Shown here piece by piece: positions 58,417-64,000 of a DNA stretch of 64,000 nt. Position 1 is the stretch's first letter. Each line of letters starts with the position of its first letter. Under the pieces are notes generated by a model. That model had not been told where the DNA came from. It saw only the letters and a program-made list of their open reading frames with translations, and ran no database searches. The position numbers and the translations under genes were made by a program. Source of the stretch: Geodermatophilus ruber (GTDB lineage Bacteria; Actinomycetota; Actinomycetes; Mycobacteriales; Geodermatophilaceae); assembly GCF_900114385.1 (NCBI RefSeq), contig NZ_FOSW01000003.1:186001-250000 (forward strand). Direction: 5' to 3'.

Positions 58417-58422
58417 AGCGTA
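58417..58422 (-). promoter_or_regulatory. -10 box TACGCT of the histidine phosphatase gene
   Basis: TACGCT on the minus strand, 8 nt before GTG. Confidence 0.5.
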
Positions 58423-58474
58423 GGCCCCGCCCCGGGGCCCGCCGCGAGCCCGCGAAGGGTGGGCAGGCCGACGG

Positions 58475-59308
58475 TCACTGCGGCGCGAGCACCCCGGCGG
58501 CCAGCAGGCCGAGGATCAGCGCGCCGAGCGCGATCCGGTAGACGACGAACGGGGTGAAGCTGCCCCGGTCGAGGTAGCGCAGCAGCCAGGCGATCACGCT
58601 GAGGCCGACGCCGAAGGCGAGCACCGTGGCCAGGATCGTCGGGCCCCACGCGACGCTCTGCCCCGCGATGTCGCCGGTGAGCGCCTCGTAGGCCTGGAAG
58701 AACCCCGAGCCCAGGACGGCGGGGATCGCCAGCAGGAAGGAGTAGCGGGCCGCGGCGGCGCGGGAGTAGCCGAGGAACAGGCCCATGGTGATCGTGCCGC
58801 CCGAGCGGGAGACCCCGGGGACGATGGCCATCGCCTGGGCGAACCCGAAGGCGATGCCGTGCCCGACGGTGAGCTGCTGCAGGTCTCGCTTCTTGCTGCC
58901 CACGCGGTCGGCCCAGAAGAGGACCAGCGAGAACACGATCAACGCCGTGGCGACGATCCAGAGGCTGCGGAAGGTGGTCTCGATGGCGTCCTGGAACAGC
59001 ACCCCGAGGACGACGATCGGCAGGCTGCCGATGATGATCAGCCAGCCCATGCGGGCGTCGGGGTCGCTGCGCTGCGACCGGTCGCCCAGGGAGCGGACCC
59101 AGGCGCGGATGATCCGCCAGATGTCGTGCCGGAAGTAGAGCAGCACCGCGGCCTCGGTGCCGATCTGGGTGATCGCGGTGAACGCCGCGCCCGGGTCGTC
59201 CCAGCCGAAGGCCTCACCGACCACGCGCAGGTGCGCGCTGGAGGAGATGGGCAGGAACTCCGTCAGGCCCTGGACCAGGCCCAGGACGACCGCCTCGAAC
59301 CAGCTCAT
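58475..59308 (-). CDS. uppP: Undecaprenyl-diphosphatase
   Basis: 277 aa with about eight membrane helices. [18 protein letters not shown] (BacA motif 1 with Glu) and [17 protein letters not shown] (motif 2 with Arg/Ser) are intact. It recycles undecaprenyl diphosphate to the monophosphate for cell-wall synthesis and gives bacitracin tolerance. ATG 59306-59308; a G-rich stretch upstream may act as RBS, and a TACCCT further upstream as -10. Divergent from the aldo/keto reductase gene. Confidence 0.95.
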   Translation of the reverse strand: MSWFEAVVLGLVQGLTEFLPISSSAHLRVVGEAFGWDDPGAAFTAITQIGTEAAVLLYFRHDIWRIIRAWVRSLGDRSQRSDPDARMGWLIIIGSLPIVVLGVLFQDAIETTFRSLWIVATALIVFSLVLFWADRVGSKKRDLQQLTVGHGIAFGFAQAMAIVPGVSRSGGTITMGLFLGYSRAAAARYSFLLAIPAVLGSGFFQAYEALTGDIAGQSVAWGPTILATVLAFGVGLSVIAWLLRYLDRGSFTPFVVYRIALGALILGLLAAGVLAPQ

Positions 59309-59470
59309 CGTCCGATCGCCCCCCGTTCCGGGGTGCGGGGGCGGGAAGGGGCGGGGCGGGATCCTCGGAGCACGGAAGGTCAGGGTAGGCGCGGCCGCCG
59401 GGGATGCCGCCCCGCCGCCCCGCCGCCCCGAGGGTCGTGCCGCTCCCCGGCCCGGCCCGGTGCGCGCCGG

Positions 59471-59476
59471 TAGGTT
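59471..59476 (+). promoter_or_regulatory. -10 box TAGGTT of the reductase gene
   Basis: TAGGTT, 8 nt, GTG 59485. Confidence 0.55.
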
Positions 59477-59484
59477 GGCCCCCC

Positions 59485-60465
59485 GTGGAACAACGCGCAC
59501 TTGGGCGCAGCGGTCTGGTCGTCTCCCGCCTCGCGCTGGGCACCATGACCTGGGGCCGGGACACCGACGAGGACGAGGCCGCCATGCAGTTGACGGCGTT
59601 CGTCGACGCCGGCGGCACGTTGGTCGACACCGCCGACGTCTACTGCGACGGGGAGAGCGAGCGCACCCTGGGCCGGCTGCTCGCCGACGTCGTGCCCCGC
59701 TCCCAGGTGCTGGTGGCCTCCACGGCGGCGGGCCGCACCCAGCCCGGGCCGATGGGCCGCGGCGGCTCCCGCGGGCACCTGCTGGCCGCGCTCGACGCCT
59801 CGCTGGAGCGGCTCGGCCTGGACCACCTCGACCTGTGGCAGCTGCACGCCTGGGACGACACGACCCCGCTGGAGGAGACCCTGGCCGCCTGCGACGCCGC
59901 GGTCTCCTCGGGGCGGGTGCGGTACGTGGGTGTCAGCAACTTCACCGGCTGGCAGACCGCCCAGGCGGCCACCTGGCAGCGGGCCTGGCCGGGCCGGGTG
60001 CCGCTGGTGAGCACCCAGGTCGAGTACTCGCTGCTGCAGCGCGGCGTGGAGCGGGAGGTCGTGCCGGCCGCCGAGGCGCTGGGGCTGGGGGTGCTGGCCT
60101 GGTCCCCGCTGGGGCGGGGCATCCTCACCGGCAAGTACCGGCACAGCACCCCCTCGGAGTCCCGCGGCGCCTCCCCGCAGTGGCAGGGGTTCATCGACGG
60201 GCTGCGCTCCCCGGCCTCCGACCGGATCGTCGAGGCGGTGATCACCGCCGCCGAGGGGCTGGGCACCACCCCGCTGGCCGTCGCGCTGGCCTGGGTGCGC
60301 GACCGGCCGGGCGTGACCGCCCCGGTGATCGGCGCGCGCACCGCGCAGCAGCTGCAGGCCTCGCTGGACGCCGAGGCGGTGCGGCTGCCGGCGGCGATCC
60401 GCACCGCGCTGGAGGACGTCTCGGCGCCGTACTTCTCCTACCCCGAGCACCGGTCGGACCGGTGA
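59485..60465 (+). CDS. Aldo/keto reductase-family protein with altered catalytic lysine
   Basis: 326 aa. [41 protein letters not shown] (Asp and Tyr of the tetrad) and [10 protein letters not shown] (His) are present. The strand that should carry the tetrad lysine (usually LATK) reads VLVASTAAG, so Lys is apparently replaced by Thr. The NADPH-binding end [19 protein letters not shown] is intact. Either an inactive or repurposed member or an alignment slip on my part. GTG start 8 nt after TAGGTT; overlaps the helicase start. Confidence 0.88.
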   Translation: MEQRALGRSGLVVSRLALGTMTWGRDTDEDEAAMQLTAFVDAGGTLVDTADVYCDGESERTLGRLLADVVPRSQVLVASTAAGRTQPGPMGRGGSRGHLLAALDASLERLGLDHLDLWQLHAWDDTTPLEETLAACDAAVSSGRVRYVGVSNFTGWQTAQAATWQRAWPGRVPLVSTQVEYSLLQRGVEREVVPAAEALGLGVLAWSPLGRGILTGKYRHSTPSESRGASPQWQGFIDGLRSPASDRIVEAVITAAEGLGTTPLAVALAWVRDRPGVTAPVIGARTAQQLQASLDAEAVRLPAAIRTALEDVSAPYFSYPEHRSDR

Positions 60466-62408
60466 GCGCGCCAGCACCCGACCCGGTCTTCACCGCCTTC
60501 TGCGCCGCCGGGCTGTGGCCCGGGCTCGGCAAGCGGGCGGCGGCCGAGCTGCCGGCCGCCGGGATCACCTCCGCCGACGCCGTCACCGCCGACCGGCTGC
60601 TCGCGCTCCCGCGGGTGGGCCGGCAGCGTGCCGAGCGGCTGTTCTCCAGCTTCCTGGCCGCGCAGCCCACCTACGCCGTCGTCGCGCTGCTGGTCGGCGC
60701 CGGGCTGGAGGCGCGGCTGGCCGCCACCGCCGCCGACGCACTGGGCAGCGACGCGGCCCGCCGGCTGCGCGACGACCCCTGGGCGCTGCTCGGCCTCCCG
60801 GGGGTGACGCTGGGCGACGCGGACCGGCTGGCCATCTCCGTGCTGCCCGGCGCCGACCGGCAGGACAGCCGCCGCGGCCGGGCGATCGTGGCGATGACCC
60901 TGCGGACGGCGACCCGCGACGGGCACACCGTGCTCCCGGCCGACCTGGTGGTGGCCGCGCTGCGCGCCGAGCAGATCGCCGACCCCGCGGCCGCGATCGC
61001 CGCCGCGGTGGAGTCCGGCGAGGTGCTCGAGCACGAGCCACCGGAGCCGGAGTTCGATGAGGACGCCGATCTGGACGAGCTGCCCGAGCCGGACCCGGCG
61101 CTGCGCACGCTGTCGCTGGCCCGCTTCGGGATGGCCGAGGAGGCGGTGGCCGAGAACGTGGCCCGGCTGGCCGCGACGGCGGAGCGGATCGCCGACCCCG
61201 CCGCCGTCCGGTCGGTGGCCAAGGGCCTGGACGACGCGCAGAAGGCCGCCGTCGCCCAGGTGCTGGGCGCCGGCGTATCGCTGCTGACCGGCGGGCCGGG
61301 CACCGGCAAGAGCCGCACCGTGGCGGCGATCGTGACGCTGCTGCGCAGCAAGGGCAGCGAGGTCGCGCTGGCCGCCCCCACCGGCCGTGCCGCCAAGCGG
61401 CTGGAGGAGCTCACCGACCACCCGGCGGTCACCGTGCACCGGCTGCTGGGCGCGCAGGGCACCTCCGGCGGGTTCGCCCGCAACGAGGAGTGGCCGCTGG
61501 ACGCCGACGTCGTGGTGGTGGACGAGGCCTCGATGCTCGACGTGGAGCTGACCGCGGCGCTGCTGGAGGCCTGCCCGGACGGCACCCACCTGCTGCTGGT
61601 CGGCGACCCGGCGCAGCTGCCCTCGATCGGCCCCGGCCACGTGCTCGGTGACCTCATCGACTCCGGCGTGGTCCCGTTCACCGAGCTGACCACCCTCTAC
61701 CGGCAGGCCGAGGGCGGGGCGATCGCCCGGCTGGCCAACGCCGTCCGGGCCGGGGAGCTGCCGCCGGTGGACTCCCCCGACCGCGAGGTGGTCGTCGTCC
61801 CGGCGACCGGCAGCGCGGAGGCGGCCCAGCGGGTGGTGCAGTTGGTCACCGACTCCATCCCGCGGGCGCTGGGCATCGACCCGGCGACGGTGCAGGTGGT
61901 GACGCCGGTGCACCGCGGCGCGGCGGGCACGATCGAGCTGAACAAGGCGCTCAAGGCGAAGCTCAACCCGGGCGAGGGCACGGTGTGGGGCTTCGACGTC
62001 GGCGACCGGGTGGTGGCCACCGCGAACCACCTGGACCTGGAGCCGATCGGGTTCGCCAACGGCGAGGTCGGGGTGGTCACCGGCACCGGCGACGGCACGC
62101 TGGACGTCGCCTTCGCCTCGGGTCCGGTGACGGTGAGCGGGAAGGCGATGAGCGACCTGCGGCACGGCTGGGCGATCACCGTGCACCGCGCGCAGGGCTC
62201 GGAATGGCCCGGCGTCGTCGTCGTCCTGCCGCCGGAGGCCGGGGGGATGCTGTCGCGGCCGCTGGTCTACACCGCCCTCACCCGGGCGCAGCGGCACCTG
62301 TCGGTCGTGCACGCGAGCGGCGCGGCGCTGGCCCGGGCGGTGCGCGAGGTCGACGTCCGGCCGCGGCGCACCCGGCTGGCGCAGCTGCTCGCCGAGAACG
62401 CCGGCTGA
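60462..62408 (+). CDS. RecD2-like ATP-dependent DNA helicase
   Basis: 648 aa, shorter than classic RecD2 (about 720). An N-terminal helix-hairpin-helix region (AAGITSADAVTADRLLALPRVGRQRAERLF) is followed by the SF1 core: Walker A LLTGGPGTGKSRTVAAI (near residue 280), DEASMLDVELTAALL, GDPAQLPSIGPG, QVVTPVHRGAAGTIELN and the motif VI segment VYTALTRAQRHLSV. Likely a 5'-3' DNA helicase in repair. GTG start overlaps the reductase stop (GTGA). Confidence 0.9.
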   Translation: MSAPAPDPVFTAFCAAGLWPGLGKRAAAELPAAGITSADAVTADRLLALPRVGRQRAERLFSSFLAAQPTYAVVALLVGAGLEARLAATAADALGSDAARRLRDDPWALLGLPGVTLGDADRLAISVLPGADRQDSRRGRAIVAMTLRTATRDGHTVLPADLVVAALRAEQIADPAAAIAAAVESGEVLEHEPPEPEFDEDADLDELPEPDPALRTLSLARFGMAEEAVAENVARLAATAERIADPAAVRSVAKGLDDAQKAAVAQVLGAGVSLLTGGPGTGKSRTVAAIVTLLRSKGSEVALAAPTGRAAKRLEELTDHPAVTVHRLLGAQGTSGGFARNEEWPLDADVVVVDEASMLDVELTAALLEACPDGTHLLLVGDPAQLPSIGPGHVLGDLIDSGVVPFTELTTLYRQAEGGAIARLANAVRAGELPPVDSPDREVVVVPATGSAEAAQRVVQLVTDSIPRALGIDPATVQVVTPVHRGAAGTIELNKALKAKLNPGEGTVWGFDVGDRVVATANHLDLEPIGFANGEVGVVTGTGDGTLDVAFASGPVTVSGKAMSDLRHGWAITVHRAQGSEWPGVVVVLPPEAGGMLSRPLVYTALTRAQRHLSVVHASGAALARAVREVDVRPRRTRLAQLLAENAG

Positions 62409-62421
62409 CCCCGACGGGGTC
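62407..62421 (+). terminator. Small hairpin at the helicase stop codon
   Basis: GACCCC, GAC, GGGGTC overlaps the TGA. Weak terminator candidate. The gap to 62589 shows nothing else besides a purine-rich stretch near the kinase start. Confidence 0.35.
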
Positions 62422-62589
62422 GGTCCCGGCCGGCCCCCGAGGCGCGGTCGCCGACCAGCAGGGCGCTGCGCCGCTGCGGCACGGAGGCCCCCGCTGGCGG
62501 GGCGGTGGCCGGGGACGAGGTGTGACCGTCGCTCCGGGCGGGCAGAGGGGCCGTGTTCCGCCCCCACCGCCGCCACCCCCGAGGAACCC

Positions 62590-63546
62590 ATGACAGACAC
62601 GCCCGGCCAGACGGCCATGGTCTTCGCGCCCACCCCCCTGCTGACCATCACCGTGGAACCGGGCGTCGACGAGCAGCCCGAGATCCACCTGCACGCCGGC
62701 GGGCAGGGTTTCTGGCTCGCCCGGATGCTGACCACCCTGGGCATCGGGACGACCATCGCCGCGCCGTTCGGCGGGGAGACCGGCTTCGTCCTGGACCGGC
62801 TGATCGCCGCCGAGGGCGTGCAGGTGCGCAGCACCGGCAGCGCCGGCGCCAACGGCGCCTACATCCACGACCGCCGCGACGGCGACCGCGAGCCGCTGGT
62901 CAACGTCCTGCCGCCGGTGCTCACCCGGCACGAGGTCGACGAGCTCTACAGCGGGGCGCTGGCCGTCGGGCTCGAGGCCGACGTCGCCGTCCTCGGCGGG
63001 CCGGACACCCTCGGGATCGCCCCGCCGGGCACGCTCCCGGCCGACACCTACCGCCGGCTCACCGCGGACCTGCGCGCGGTCGGCGTCCCGGTGATCGCCG
63101 ACCTCTCCGGGGAACCGCTGACCGCCGCCCTGGCCGGTGGCCTCACCCTGCTCAAGGTCAGCCACGAGGACCTGGTCGAGGACGGCCGGGCCGACGCCGA
63201 GGACCCGGCCGCGCTGGTGAAGGCGATGCGCGCGATGGCCGACGAGGGCGCGGAGTCGGTCGTCGTGTCCCGGGCCGGCGACCCCGCGCTGGCCCTGATC
63301 GACGGCGAGGTGGTCGAGATCGAGGCCCCGCCGCTGCAGCTGCAGGAGCACCGCGGGGCCGGGGACTCGATGACCGCCGGCATCGCCGCCGCGCTCGCCC
63401 GCGGCCGGGACCTGCCGGACGCGCTGCGGCTGGGGGCCGCCGCGGGGGCGCTGAACGTGACCCGCCGGGGCCTGGCGACCGGCCAGCGCGACGTCATCGA
63501 GTCCCTGGCCGAGCACGTGCGGATCAGGACCGTCGAGGGGGCGTGA
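62590..63546 (+). CDS. PfkB-family carbohydrate kinase
   Basis: 318 aa. Glycine-rich HLHAGGQGFWLARMLTTLG near residue 38 (substrate side) and the C-terminal HRGAGDSMTAGIAAALARG with the GAGD catalytic motif are standard for PfkB/ribokinase proteins; 1-phosphofructokinase or tagatose-6-phosphate kinase-like enzymes come closest. The sugar is unknown. ATG 62590, with GAGGAACCC just upstream as RBS. Its stop overlaps the surE GTG by 4 nt. Confidence 0.88.
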   Translation: MTDTPGQTAMVFAPTPLLTITVEPGVDEQPEIHLHAGGQGFWLARMLTTLGIGTTIAAPFGGETGFVLDRLIAAEGVQVRSTGSAGANGAYIHDRRDGDREPLVNVLPPVLTRHEVDELYSGALAVGLEADVAVLGGPDTLGIAPPGTLPADTYRRLTADLRAVGVPVIADLSGEPLTAALAGGLTLLKVSHEDLVEDGRADAEDPAALVKAMRAMADEGAESVVVSRAGDPALALIDGEVVEIEAPPLQLQEHRGAGDSMTAGIAAALARGRDLPDALRLGAAAGALNVTRRGLATGQRDVIESLAEHVRIRTVEGA

Positions 63547-64000
63547 CCGTGCGGGTGCTGGTGACCAACGACGACGGCATCGACAGCCCCGGGCTGCACC
63601 GGCTGGCGAAGCTCGCGGTCGAGGCCGGACTGGACGTGCTGGTCGCGGCGCCCGACGTGGAGTACAGCGGCAGCAGCGCCGCGCTCACCGCGATGGCCGA
63701 CGGCGGCCGCCTCGCGCTGCGCGAGCGCAGCCTCCCCGGGGTGGGCGCCGAGCGGGTGCTGGCGGTGGAGGCCACCCCCGGGTTCATCGTGTTCGCCGGT
63801 GTCCGCGGGGCCTTCGGCAAGCGCCCCGACCTGGTCCTCTCCGGCATCAACCGCGGGCCCAACACCGGCACCGCGATCCTGCACTCCGGCACGGTCGGGG
63901 CGACGCTCACCGGCGCCACGCACGGCCTGCCGGGTCTGGCGGTCTCCCTGGCCGCCCCCGACCCCGACGAGTGGGACACCGCCGAGGAGGCGGCCCGCCG
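63543..64000 (+). CDS. surE: 5'/3'-nucleotidase SurE (partial, runs off the window)
   Basis: 152 codons visible. VLVTNDDGIDSPGLHRLAKLA carries the metal-binding DD, YSGSSAALTA provides the Ser, and LVLSGINRGPNTGTAILHSGTVGATLTGA the Asn and following signature. It dephosphorylates nucleoside monophosphates. The GTG start overlaps the kinase stop (GTGA). The C-terminal part lies beyond base 64000. Confidence 0.93.
   Translation, partial: MTVRVLVTNDDGIDSPGLHRLAKLAVEAGLDVLVAAPDVEYSGSSAALTAMADGGRLALRERSLPGVGAERVLAVEATPGFIVFAGVRGAFGKRPDLVLSGINRGPNTGTAILHSGTVGATLTGATHGLPGLAVSLAAPDPDEWDTAEEAAR

Overview
The window comes from the chromosome of a very GC-rich actinobacterium. The evidence is a complete Pup-proteasome gene set, the mycothiol ligase MshC, RbpA, a polyprenol-phosphate mannose synthase, and start codons placed 6-8 nt behind TAnnnT hexamers (leaderless mRNAs). 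Gene order and codon use suggest Geodermatophilaceae (Blastococcus, Geodermatophilus or Modestobacter), but the family is inference. A near-perfect actinobacterial dif site at 4724-4751 places the left end of the window at the replication terminus. To its right about two thirds of genes lie on the minus strand, as expected if forks move leftwards towards dif.

Layout. 1-4.7 kb: the end of an unidentified gene, a GH65 disaccharide phosphorylase, an M50-type membrane peptidase, a VOC protein and a Phd/VapC-type toxin-antitoxin pair with its own operator, 29 bp from dif. 5.2-10.2 kb: a zinc-motif protein, a glycerophosphodiesterase, an acyltransferase, a UMF1-type MFS permease, thymidine kinase, and rbpA behind a sigma-R-type promoter. 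10.2-13.3 kb: FxsA, Ppm1 and Lnt (membrane and lipoprotein processing). 13.6-20.4 kb: a lysine-degradation locus, kdd-amidohydrolase-kamD-kamE-kal on the minus strand, divergent from kamA; kce is not in the window. 20.5-27.7 kb: mixed housekeeping genes, plus a degenerate tyrosine-recombinase-like gene between two direct copies of a 19-bp repeat whose 15-bp core recurs at three other intergenic places.

27.8-45.5 kb is the Pup-proteasome region, transcribed leftwards: trmI, arc/mpa, dop, pup, a broken endonuclease VII gene, prcB, prcA, pafA, pafB, pafC, a small membrane protein, tatA, tatC, a lipid kinase and helY. Pup is attached to substrates by PafA, removed by Dop, and tagged proteins are unfolded by ARC/Mpa into the PrcAB 20S core. 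PafBC is the DNA-damage transcription activator commonly encoded beside it. 45.6-52.3 kb: a RecB-type nuclease, HAD phosphatase, cobalamin-dependent MetH and a PAC2-family protein. 52.5-59.3 kb: a cupin, dGTPase, MshC, a DinB-like mycothiol-family enzyme, SCO1664-family protein, DUF3090 protein, histidine phosphatase and UppP. 59.5-64 kb: an aldo/keto reductase-like protein, a RecD-type helicase, a PfkB kinase and the start of surE.

Most promising for follow-up are the recombinase-like gene with its dispersed repeat, the dif/toxin-antitoxin neighbourhood, the kce-less lysine operon, the decayed endonuclease VII gene inside the proteasome operon, and two divergent genes that both begin with in-frame tandem repeats. 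No rRNA, tRNA, CRISPR array or transposase-bearing insertion sequence was seen.
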